A DNA stretch of 64,000 nt from Acidobacteriota bacterium. GTDB taxonomy: Bacteria > Acidobacteriota > Terriglobia > Terriglobales > Acidobacteriaceae. Position numbers and translations under genes: made by a program. Positions 34,092 to 41,891 of this stretch are shown here, one piece after another (positions within the stretch are counted from its first letter, which is position 1; each line of letters opens with the position of its first letter). A model generated the notes under the pieces. That model made no database searches. It saw only the letters and a program-made list of their open reading frames with translations, and had not been told where the DNA came from. The stretch is taken from NCBI GenBank assembly GCA_021846275.1, contig JAJZBZ010000001.1:62001-126000 (forward strand), given 5' to 3'.

Positions 34092-34999
34092 TGCTCCCCC
34101 GATTGGTGATTGGCCGACGCGGGCTGGGTCAGCGCGATTTTGGCGGATTGCCAGAGAGATTCGAGTTCTTCCGGCGTGGCGTGCGAAAGCGGCTGCGCGG
34201 CGTGTGACTCCATGTGAGCGAAACGAGTGCGGAAGCGAAGATTGGCCGAGCGCAGGGCCATCTCCGGATCGACATGAAGATGGCGCGCGAGCTGAGCGGC
34301 GGTGAAGAGAATGTCGCCCACTTCAGACTCGATGCGCGGCTGACGGCTGGGCGATTCCTCGGGCCGTTTCATTTCGGCGATCAGTTCGTCGGTTTCCTCG
34401 CTGAGCTTGTCGAGCAGTTGCTGCCAGTGGGTCCAGTCAAAGTGGACTTTAGAGGCTTTGGAGCCGATCTGCGCGGCCTCTGACAGCGCGGGTTGGCCGC
34501 GTGGGACCGAATGCAGCAGACTTGTTTCGGCGGCTGATTTTTTTTCGGCCAGCTTGATCGCCTCCCAGTTGGCGAGTACGCGATCCGGCGAGCCATCGAC
34601 GGCAGGATCGACGCCTGCGACATTGCCGGCGGCGCGCGAGGCGGCATCGCCAAAGACGTGGGGATGGCGGCGAATGAGTTTGCGATTGAGTTCGGCGGCG
34701 ACATCGGCGATGGTGAAGTTGACCTCGGCGCTTTCGCTGGCCATCTGCGCGTAAAAGAGGACTTGCAGCAGGAGGTCGCCGAGTTCCTCGCGGAGGTTGG
34801 GCCAGTCGCGGCGCTCGATGGCGTCGAGGACTTCCCAGGTTTCTTCGAGCGTGTACTGTCGTATGGAGTCGAAGTCCTGCTGGCGGTCCCAGGGACAGCC
34901 GTCGGGAGCGCGCAGACGGGCCATGATCTGAACCGACTCAGCAAAGTGGCGCGCTGCGGGATCGACGGATGGAGCCGGTGGCGGAGAATCGGAGCGCAT
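34088..34999 (-). CDS. mazG: Nucleoside triphosphate pyrophosphohydrolase MazG
   Basis: About 303 residues with two MazG repeats. The first has RLRAPDGCPWDRQQDFDSIRQYTLEETWEVLDAI and EELGDLLLQVLFYAQMA, with the EExxE...ExxD metal pattern. The second has LDKLSEETDELIAEMKR and IESEVGDILFTAAQLARHLHVDPEMALRSAN. The enzyme degrades non-canonical or signalling NTPs to NMP and pyrophosphate. The start may be ATG 34999 or 35035. It opens the three-gene minus-strand unit with the GNAT and NSAR genes. Confidence 0.93.
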   Translation of the reverse strand: MRSDSPPPAPSVDPAARHFAESVQIMARLRAPDGCPWDRQQDFDSIRQYTLEETWEVLDAIERRDWPNLREELGDLLLQVLFYAQMASESAEVNFTIADVAAELNRKLIRRHPHVFGDAASRAAGNVAGVDPAVDGSPDRVLANWEAIKLAEKKSAAETSLLHSVPRGQPALSEAAQIGSKASKVHFDWTHWQQLLDKLSEETDELIAEMKRPEESPSRQPRIESEVGDILFTAAQLARHLHVDPEMALRSANLRFRTRFAHMESHAAQPLSHATPEELESLWQSAKIALTQPASANHQSGEQ

Positions 35000-35100
35000 G
35001 TTTTTACTGTAACCTGCTTGTGGAGCAGGCTGCATCTGCGCGAGGTTTTCGGTCGGCGCGGTAGGATTCTGCTGCGTCGATCAAGCACTGTGGAGAGCGA

Positions 35101-36015
35101 ATGCGGATGCAGGACTGGCTACAACTGGAGATTGCCTTCCCTGCCCTTTTCGGCGCTGTGGTCGGCGCGGTCTTTGGCAGCTTTCTGAATGTGGTGCGCG
35201 TGCGCATGCCGGAGGGTGAGAGCATCGCGCATCCGCGCTCGCACTGCACGCGCTGCGGGCAGACGCTGAAGTGGTGGCAGAATATTCCGATGCTGAGCTG
35301 GCTGCTGCTGCGCGGCCGATGCCACTTCTGCCGGGAGAAGATTTCTCCGCTCTATCCGCTGATTGAGCTTGCGACTTCCTTGCTGTGGGCCTGCTGCGCG
35401 GTTACGGCGCTGACGGGCGGCGGCACTGCGGCTGTGCGGATTGCGCAGGGCGCAGCGCAGGCGATTTTCTGTTGGGGAATGGTGCTGCTGGCGGCGCTTG
35501 ACTGGGAACAACTGTGGCTGCCGGATCGCATTACGCTGCCGATGATTGGGCTTGGGCTGCTGTGGCAGTGGCTGCGCGCGTCGATGGCTTCGCAGGTTCC
35601 ATCGGTGCTTCAGATGGAGTTGTTGCGGTCGGTGGGATTGCATGCGACGCGGGGAACGGCCGTGCTGATGGCCGTGTTTGCCGCGCTTGCCGGCGCGGGG
35701 ATTGTGCTGGTGATCCGGCTTGCGTACTGGCTGGTGCGCAGGCGCGAAGGGATGGGGCTGGGTGACGCGAAGCTGATGGCCGCGCTGGGCGCGTGGCTGG
35801 GGTTTTCGGCGATGGTGGATGCGTTTCTGGCGGCGGTGCTCGGAGCGTTTGTGGCGGCGATGGTGTGGCTGGGGGTCGTGCGCTGGCGCAGGAGCGGCGA
35901 GGCGTGGGCTTCGCTGCCGTTGCCGCTGGGAACGTTCCTTGCTCTGACGGCAGTGGCGGAGGTTTTTGATCCGGTGTGGTTATGGAAGCACTGGATGGCG
36001 CTGTTTTTTCGCTGA
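35101..36015 (+). CDS. pilD: Prepilin leader peptidase/N-methyltransferase
   Basis: A 304-residue polytopic inner-membrane aspartic peptidase that cleaves and N-methylates type IV pilin-like prepilins. The cytosolic zinc-type loop has Cys49, Cys52, Cys74 and Cys77 (CTRCG, CHFCR). Candidate active-site aspartates are Asp134 (ALDWEQLWLPD) and Asp222 (GMGLGDAK). A single site GGAGA precedes the ATG. No pilin or secretion genes are adjacent. It is convergent with the TPR gene, 41 bases apart. Confidence 0.92.
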   Translation: MRMQDWLQLEIAFPALFGAVVGAVFGSFLNVVRVRMPEGESIAHPRSHCTRCGQTLKWWQNIPMLSWLLLRGRCHFCREKISPLYPLIELATSLLWACCAVTALTGGGTAAVRIAQGAAQAIFCWGMVLLAALDWEQLWLPDRITLPMIGLGLLWQWLRASMASQVPSVLQMELLRSVGLHATRGTAVLMAVFAALAGAGIVLVIRLAYWLVRRREGMGLGDAKLMAALGAWLGFSAMVDAFLAAVLGAFVAAMVWLGVVRWRRSGEAWASLPLPLGTFLALTAVAEVFDPVWLWKHWMALFFR

Positions 36016-36056
36016 GGCCTGGAGCGGTTTTTGCGCGACGCGGTGCGACGCGACGT

Positions 36057-36911
36057 TCACTGATTCTGCGCACTGTCCTTCAGCGGCATTTCCTTGAGCG
36101 CCTTGCGCGCCTCTTTGGCTTCGCGGCCATCCATGCCATAGCTGAGGTACAGCTCGAAGTGCTGTCGAGCTTCGGCGAACTTTTGCAGGTGCTGCTCGGA
36201 GATGGCCAATCCCCAAAGGGCTTTGGTTTCCTCAGGGTTCATCTGAAAAGCCTCTGCGAATCGGGCGCGAGCGGCGATCCAGTTTCTCTGGTCGAGATAG
36301 AACGATCCGACGTTGAGGTCTTCCTTCATGCGCTGGTCGGGCGTCTGCTCGACATCGCTGTCGTCCTGCTGCTTGCCGCGTCCGCGATGATGCTTGCCGC
36401 CGCCGGAGGTATTGGGTTCAGGATCAGGCGTGTTCCAGTCCTGCTCGCCGGCAGTGCTGGAACTGTAGCCGCTGGCTGCGTCCTGAGTTTGCACGGCGGT
36501 GGCGGGATCGGTGGCGGGATCGCTCCACTCCGGTGTGCGAACAGGGTCGCCGTCGGGGTCAATGTCGCTGACGGTGGGTGAAGGCGTTGCGTGTTCCGGA
36601 GCTTCGACGCTGTTGTCCGGCTCAACGGGAATGATGGGTGCGTTTGCGCCTGTGCCGGGAAACGGGTTCTGCGTGGCTTTATCCGCGCCAGGCGTGGCGC
36701 TGGTCGAGGCTGGTGCTGGACTGTTTGAGGCCGGGTTAGCCGTGTTCGAAGCTGGCTGCGCGGGAGTGGAGTCTTCCGGGAATGGGTTGCTTTGTTGCTG
36801 GCTGCCACTTTGTGCGCGGACCAGTGCCCCGGAAGCAAGCAGCAGCGCAAAGACGGGCATGAACCATGATTGCCTGCCGGATTGCTTCTTGAATTGCTTC
36901 CGCAAGATCAT
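36057..36911 (-). CDS. Exported TPR-containing protein
   Basis: About 284 residues from the ATG at 36911, preceded by GAGGAG at four-base spacing. A signal peptide (SWFMPVFALLLASGALVRAQS) leads to a low-complexity Ser/Pro/Ala/Asn linker, with NPFPxxxTPAQPAS-type repeats at about residues 45-115, and a C-terminal TPR pair: DLNVGSFYLDQRNWIAARARFAEAFQMNPEETKALWGLAISEQHLQKFAEARQHFELYLSYG. No catalytic site. It probably acts as a periplasmic scaffold; the partner is unknown. Confidence 0.8.
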   Translation of the reverse strand: MILRKQFKKQSGRQSWFMPVFALLLASGALVRAQSGSQQQSNPFPEDSTPAQPASNTANPASNSPAPASTSATPGADKATQNPFPGTGANAPIIPVEPDNSVEAPEHATPSPTVSDIDPDGDPVRTPEWSDPATDPATAVQTQDAASGYSSSTAGEQDWNTPDPEPNTSGGGKHHRGRGKQQDDSDVEQTPDQRMKEDLNVGSFYLDQRNWIAARARFAEAFQMNPEETKALWGLAISEQHLQKFAEARQHFELYLSYGMDGREAKEARKALKEMPLKDSAQNQ

Positions 36912-37038
36912 TCCACTCCTCAAGCGCGACCGGGAATTCCGGACCGCAGAAAATCCGCAGATCGCTCCTGACTCCAGCATAGTGGAATCAGGTGCGCTCT
37001 GCGGATTTGGACGGTGTATCGGCGAAGAGGTGTACAGA

Positions 37039-37635
37039 CTACATCTTCATTTTGTCGTGCTTCATGGGCTTGATGGGAAACTTTTTCAGCATGTCGTCGG
37101 CGTCCTTGTCCAGCGTCTTTTTGTCTTTGCTGGAACGGCCTGAGACATCCTGATCGGCGACTCCGCGGAAGAGAAGTTTTTTGCTGGAACCTTCAAAGAG
37201 GTCGAGAACAAACCGGCCTTCGTGCTGGGTGACTTCGGTGGTGGTCGCCGAACCCATGCCCGAGCCGTAGCCGCCAAAGCCGCCACCCCAGCCTGGGGTC
37301 CAGCCACCACCCCAGCCCCAGCCACCACCCCAGCCGCCACCGAAGCTGTCATACATGGTTTCCATGTCGTGCTCGGTCTTGATGTTGTCGTGGGCGAAGA
37401 CGACGAGGTCGCCGCCGGTGGGAACAAGTTGCAGGCCGCGCATCTCCAGGTCGCGCGTCACGACACGCTTGATCCGGCTGGCGTCGAGCGGATTGGTGGT
37501 TGTGATCTTGCCAATGGAAAAGGTGTGGTACTTTGCAAAATCAGCGTGATGGTTGAAGTCGGTTCGTATGTCCGCCGAAGCGGCAAGCGTGAAAGCGCAG
37601 AGCAGAGCTGCTGCGAATGTTGCTTTGAATCGCAT
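37039..37635 (-). CDS. Exported DUF4136 protein with Gly/Trp-rich loop
   Basis: A 198-residue protein with a signal peptide (FKATFAAALLCAFTLAASADI) and a DUF4136 body: DFNHHADFAKYHTFSIGK, IKRVVTRDLEMRGLQLV, GDLVVFAHDNIKTEHD. The fold is interrupted by a Gly/Trp/Tyr segment (GGGWGGGWGWGGGWTPGWGGG) and ends in a Lys-rich tail. The DUF4136 family is of unknown function, common in cell envelopes of acidobacteria and Bacteroidota. It is divergent from dnaX. Confidence 0.85.
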   Translation of the reverse strand: MRFKATFAAALLCAFTLAASADIRTDFNHHADFAKYHTFSIGKITTTNPLDASRIKRVVTRDLEMRGLQLVPTGGDLVVFAHDNIKTEHDMETMYDSFGGGWGGGWGWGGGWTPGWGGGFGGYGSGMGSATTTEVTQHEGRFVLDLFEGSSKKLLFRGVADQDVSGRSSKDKKTLDKDADDMLKKFPIKPMKHDKMKM

Positions 37636-37856
37636 ATTCTCTCCATACAGTCGAAGTGATTCTGCCGGGACGAGCAGCCGACAGGAAATGTCGAAGTTTT
37701 GTCATGTTTTGCTCCGGCTTCAGAAAAGCCGAATTGCTCACCCACGATAGGATGCTGGTTCCCGCAATCCGAGATGCCCGACGCGCGGACTGAATCCACA
37801 GCTTTTGAATCCGAATCGTCGAGCCAGCCGGTACAATCCGATTGGGAGCACCCGCA

Positions 37857-39785
37857 ATGGCATATCAGGTTCTGGCGCGAAAATATCGTCCGCAGCGCTT
37901 TGGCGACGTTGCCGGGCAGGAGCATGTGACGCGGACGCTGAAGAATGCGCTGGAGCAGAAGCGGATTGCCCACGGCTACATTTTTTCCGGTCATCGCGGC
38001 ATCGGTAAGACGACAATTGCACGCATTCTGGCCATGGCGCTGGACTGCCGCTCGGAGGTCAGATCGGCGGAGCGACCGGATGTGGAGCCTTGCCTGAAAT
38101 GCGTGAGCTGCCGGGAGATTTCATCGGGCAACGCAGGCGCGGACGGGACGCTGACGCAGTCGTTCGACTTCATCGAGATTGATGCGGCTTCCAATCGCGG
38201 CATCGACGACGTGCGCGCAATTTGCAGCCAGGCAACGGTCCGACCCGCGCGGGACAGATACAAGATTTTTCTGCTCGACGAGGCGCACCAGATTACGGAT
38301 GCCGCATTCAACGCGATTCTGAAGACACTGGAAGAACCGCCGGAGTGGGCTGTGTTCATGATGGCGACGACGGAGCCGGAGAATATTCCGCAGACGATTC
38401 GCTCGCGTTGCCAGCATTTCAGCTTTCATGCGGTGCGCTTCGAGGATATTCTTGGCCAGTTGCGATGGATCGCCGAGCATGAAGGGATTGCCTGCGAGGA
38501 GGAAGCGCTGGCGCTGCTGGCTGAGGCAGGTGATGGATCGATGCGGGATGCGCTGTCGATCATGGATCAGGCGATTGCCTCGGCACCGCATCGGGACGGG
38601 CGACCGCTGCTGGAAGCGTCGTTGATTCGCGAACTGATGGGCACGCTGCCCAACGCCGTGCTGGAGCGGTTGTTTGAAACGATCAGCCTGGGCGACAGTG
38701 CGACGCTGATGCACGAACTGGATCGGTTGCTGACGAGCGGCAACAGCCCGGTGGCAATCGCGCGGCAGATGGTGCGCTATCTGCGCAATGTTCTGATGGC
38801 TTCGCTGGGTGGAGAGAATACAACGCTGCTGCAAGTCTCTGCCGAGGAACGCGCACGGGCCGCACGCACGGCGGAGCGATTCAGCGAAGAAGAGCTGACG
38901 CGCAATCTGCAACTGCTGCTGCGGACATTTGATGACCTGAGCTTTCGGCAGGAGCAGCGATTTCATCTGGAGCTTGGTTTGCTGAAGCTGGTACATGCGC
39001 AGCGGATTCTTCCGATGGAGCAGGTGCTGAGCGGAATCGCGGGGCAGTCGAGCGTCTCTGCGCGGAGTGCCGTCAAAACGCCAGTGGGCACAGCGGGCGC
39101 GTCGGTTGCGCCGCACAGGCCGGGACAGACGAGCGCTGCGGCTGGAGCGGCTTTCACCTCGGCTGGCTCAGGCAGCGCGGAGACGATGGCATCGGCGCGC
39201 GTGACGAGCATGAGCGCAGCGAGTCCGTTTGCGGTCTCTGGCGTGACGGCAGTGGAAAACGCGACCACGGAAGGTTCGCTGGCGCGTGCGCTTGGGCCGC
39301 AGCTTGTTTCGCGAGCGGCGACGGAGGTTGCGCCGAGCATCGAGTCTGAGATTGAGGCGCAGGAAGAAACGCCGACTTCAGCGGCATCGGATGTCGCAGG
39401 CGTTGCCAGACTGGAGAGTGTGCGCGTGGCTGTGGCGCGGGCGCTGCTGTCAGGCGGGCACAACTCCGCTTCGGCGCTGCTGGAGAGCGCGCTGTGGATT
39501 GCCGATGGCGCATCGCTGCGAATTGAAGTGCCGATGAAGGCGACGATGATCCGGATGACGTTTAACGCAAATGCCGAGAAGCTGATTCGGCAGGCGCTGG
39601 CGCAGGCGGGCGTGTCGACGCGATATCGGATTGTGCCGGGCGAGTCAACGACAACGGTGAGGCCGACGACGGCAGCAATTGAAGGCAGCGTGGAACAGGA
39701 GGCGCGGAATCATCCACTGGTTTTGAAGTCGGCTGAGATTTTCGATGCCGAGATTTGCAGTGTGATCGATTTGCGCCCGAAATGA
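37857..39785 (+). CDS. dnaX: DNA polymerase III subunits gamma and tau
   Basis: A 642-residue clamp-loader ATPase. It starts MAYQVLARKYRPQRFGDVAGQEHV, with GGGAG eight bases upstream. Walker A is GHRGIGKTT, the zinc cysteines are in CLKCVSC, Walker B/sensor parts are FLLDEAHQITDAAFNAILKTLEEPP, and the sensor arginine motif is SRCQHFSFH. The N-terminal two thirds form the ATPase and lid. The rest (Ala/Thr/Ser-rich linker, then IEVPMKATMIRMTFNANAEKLIRQAL) is the tau-like tail. No A-rich slippery site for a gamma product was noticed. It leads the dnaX-ybaB-recR region. Confidence 0.95.
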   Translation: MAYQVLARKYRPQRFGDVAGQEHVTRTLKNALEQKRIAHGYIFSGHRGIGKTTIARILAMALDCRSEVRSAERPDVEPCLKCVSCREISSGNAGADGTLTQSFDFIEIDAASNRGIDDVRAICSQATVRPARDRYKIFLLDEAHQITDAAFNAILKTLEEPPEWAVFMMATTEPENIPQTIRSRCQHFSFHAVRFEDILGQLRWIAEHEGIACEEEALALLAEAGDGSMRDALSIMDQAIASAPHRDGRPLLEASLIRELMGTLPNAVLERLFETISLGDSATLMHELDRLLTSGNSPVAIARQMVRYLRNVLMASLGGENTTLLQVSAEERARAARTAERFSEEELTRNLQLLLRTFDDLSFRQEQRFHLELGLLKLVHAQRILPMEQVLSGIAGQSSVSARSAVKTPVGTAGASVAPHRPGQTSAAAGAAFTSAGSGSAETMASARVTSMSAASPFAVSGVTAVENATTEGSLARALGPQLVSRAATEVAPSIESEIEAQEETPTSAASDVAGVARLESVRVAVARALLSGGHNSASALLESALWIADGASLRIEVPMKATMIRMTFNANAEKLIRQALAQAGVSTRYRIVPGESTTTVRPTTAAIEGSVEQEARNHPLVLKSAEIFDAEICSVIDLRPK

Positions 39786-39871
39786 GGTTCGCTGGATTGC
39801 ATCGCTCGCGCAGGATGCGCATCGGGAAATTGATCCGAGAACGCAGAGGGGAACAGCAAGAGGAGTTCTGT

Positions 39872-40198
39872 ATGTTTAATCCGCTGAAGTTGCAGGAAAT
39901 GCTTGCCAAAGCCGGACAGATGCAGGAAGAGGTGCAGCGCAAGCTGAGCCAGACGCAGATTGAAGGCGCGAGCGGCGGCGGGGCGGTGACGGTTGTGATG
40001 AATGGCAAGAAGCAGTTGCTGCGACTGCGCATTGATCCATCCGCCGTGGCGAGCCTGAGCGGAGAGTCTCCGGACCTGGAGATGCTTCAGGATTTGATTG
40101 TTGCGGCCGTGAACGACGCGGGAAACAAGGCCGAGCAGAATCTGAAGACGCAGCTTTCGGGGCTTTTGGGCGGCATGAACATTCCGGGTTTGAGTTGA
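39872..40198 (+). CDS. ybaB: YbaB/EbfC nucleoid-associated protein
   Basis: A 108-residue homodimeric DNA-binding protein: MFNPLKLQEMLAKAGQMQEEVQRKLSQTQIEGASGGGAVTVVMNGKKQLLRLRIDPS, followed by the DLEMLQDLIVAAVNDAGNKAEQ helix. Such proteins bind DNA non-specifically and are usually encoded between dnaX and recR, as here. The ATG at 39872 has AGAGGAG upstream. Its stop overlaps a possible upstream start of the next gene by only a few bases. Confidence 0.94.
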   Translation: MFNPLKLQEMLAKAGQMQEEVQRKLSQTQIEGASGGGAVTVVMNGKKQLLRLRIDPSAVASLSGESPDLEMLQDLIVAAVNDAGNKAEQNLKTQLSGLLGGMNIPGLS

Positions 40199-40257
40199 TT
40201 TTTTCCGCTTGCCGATGCTTGGCGGCGATTTTTGACCAGAGGAAGGGTGATGGAAAG

Positions 40258-41217
40258 ATGAATATCGGAATTCAGGCGGATCGTCGAAGTTTTTTGCGCA
40301 TGGCGGGTGTGACCGCGCTGGCAGCCGCAGGGCCGTTGCCGACGATGGCACAGGCGGCGCAACAGGATTTTGTGGCAAACAGTCGCGCGCAGGCGGCAAA
40401 GACGCCGATTCGCGTGACGCAGCTGGCGGCCAATATCCATCTTCTTCAGGGCTATGGTGGGAATATGGCTGTGCAGACCGGTACGGACGGCAAGCTGCTG
40501 ATTGACAGCAGCTACATGCCGGCCGCGCCGCGCATTCTGGCGGCTCTGGAGGCTCTGAGCAAGGATCCGGCATCGACGCTGATCAATTCGCACTGGCATG
40601 TGGATCACGTGGATGGGAACCGGCCAATGCACGAAGCGGGCTTTCAGATTCTGGCGCACACGAAGACACGGGAGCGGCTGAGCACGCCACAGACGATGAA
40701 GCTGCTGCATATCTCGCTGCCCGCTTATCCGCGGGCGGCTTGGCCGATGACGACGTTTGAGGAGTCGATGACGCTGTGGCGCAATGGAGATCGGATTCGG
40801 ATGGCGCACTACGCGCCGGCGCACACGGACACGGACATCTCTATTCACTTCGAGCATGCGAATGTGCTGCATGTGGCCGACATCTGGTTCAATGGCTTTT
40901 ACCCGCTGATTGACGAGAGTTCGGGCGGGAATATCGATGGCATGATCCATGCTTCCGCACAGGCGCTGACACTGGCGGACGACCAGACGAAGATCATTCC
41001 CGGTCATGGTCCGCTGGGCACGCGGCAGCAACTGGTGGAGTATCACGAGATGCTTGCGACGGTGAGGGAGAGCGTGGCGAAGCTGAAGAAATCGGGAGTG
41101 AGCGAGCAGGAGGCGATTGCGCGCAAGCCCACGGCGACGCTGGATGCGAAGTGGGGCAAGGGCGGGATGACGCCGGATGTTTTCACCGGGATTGTGTATC
41201 GCACGGTCAATGTGTGA
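40258..41217 (+). CDS. Tat-exported metallo-beta-lactamase-fold hydrolase
   Basis: About 319 residues from the ATG at 40258 (MNIGIQADRRSFLRMAG). The twin-arginine motif RRSFLRM is followed by a hydrophobic stretch, so folded export is likely. The metal site His112-x-His114-x-Asp116-His117 (HWHVDH) is intact; more ligands are in PAHTDTD, HVADIW and PGHG. The substrate is unknown: this fold includes beta-lactamases, glyoxalases and lactonases. Its position between ybaB and recR is unusual. Confidence 0.85.
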   Translation: MNIGIQADRRSFLRMAGVTALAAAGPLPTMAQAAQQDFVANSRAQAAKTPIRVTQLAANIHLLQGYGGNMAVQTGTDGKLLIDSSYMPAAPRILAALEALSKDPASTLINSHWHVDHVDGNRPMHEAGFQILAHTKTRERLSTPQTMKLLHISLPAYPRAAWPMTTFEESMTLWRNGDRIRMAHYAPAHTDTDISIHFEHANVLHVADIWFNGFYPLIDESSGGNIDGMIHASAQALTLADDQTKIIPGHGPLGTRQQLVEYHEMLATVRESVAKLKKSGVSEQEAIARKPTATLDAKWGKGGMTPDVFTGIVYRTVNV

Positions 41218-41252
41218 AGAGCACATCCACCAGGCATTGAGGAGCGGTCGAA

Positions 41253-41852
41253 TTGCAGCGTTACGCGGAGCCACTGGCGAGGCTGATTGAAGAACTGAGG
41301 AAGCTGCCGGGCGTGGGCGGCAAGACGGCGCAGCGCTATGCCTTCCACCTGCTGCGCGCAAGCGATGACGACGCGCGGGCGCTGGCAGAAGCGCTGACCG
41401 CGCTGAAGTCGAGCCTGCGGCTGTGCTCGGTGTGTCACAACGTGACGGATGTGGACCCTTGCGCGTATTGCGCAAATGCGACGCGCAACCAGCGCGTGGT
41501 GTGCGTGGTGGAGGAGCCGACGAGCATTGCTTCGATTGAGCGGACGCGCAGTTTCAACGGAGCCTATCATGTGTTGCATGGAACGCTTTCGCCGTTGCAT
41601 GGAGTTGGCCCGGATCAGCTTCGCATACACTCGCTGGTGACGCGCGTGGAGACCGGGGAGATCGAAGAGGTGATTCTGGCAACCAGCCCGACGCTGGAGG
41701 GCGAAGCGACGGCGGACTGGATTGCGGACCTGCTGCGCAGGCTGCCGGTGCGCATTACGCGCATTGCGACGGGTGTGCCTGCGGGCAGCGACCTGGAGTA
41801 CGTGGACGAAGTCTCAATGGCGCGTGCGCTGGAGGGCAGACGCGACGTTTGA
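41253..41852 (+). CDS. recR: Recombination mediator protein RecR
   Basis: A 199-residue RecFOR component that helps load RecA at gaps. It has an N-terminal helix-hairpin-helix (LIEELRKLPGVGGKTAQRYAFHLL), a four-Cys zinc finger (CSVC...DPCAYC), a Toprim domain beginning VCVVEEPTSI with HVLHGTLSPLHGVGPDQLRI, and a C-terminal strand. The start is a TTG at 41253 with TGAGGAG eight bases upstream. In most genomes it directly follows ybaB. Confidence 0.94.
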   Translation: MQRYAEPLARLIEELRKLPGVGGKTAQRYAFHLLRASDDDARALAEALTALKSSLRLCSVCHNVTDVDPCAYCANATRNQRVVCVVEEPTSIASIERTRSFNGAYHVLHGTLSPLHGVGPDQLRIHSLVTRVETGEIEEVILATSPTLEGEATADWIADLLRRLPVRITRIATGVPAGSDLEYVDEVSMARALEGRRDV

Positions 41853-41891
41853 GCGAGCCGACGCCGCGCCTGCTCCCGTATAATCCGGCTG

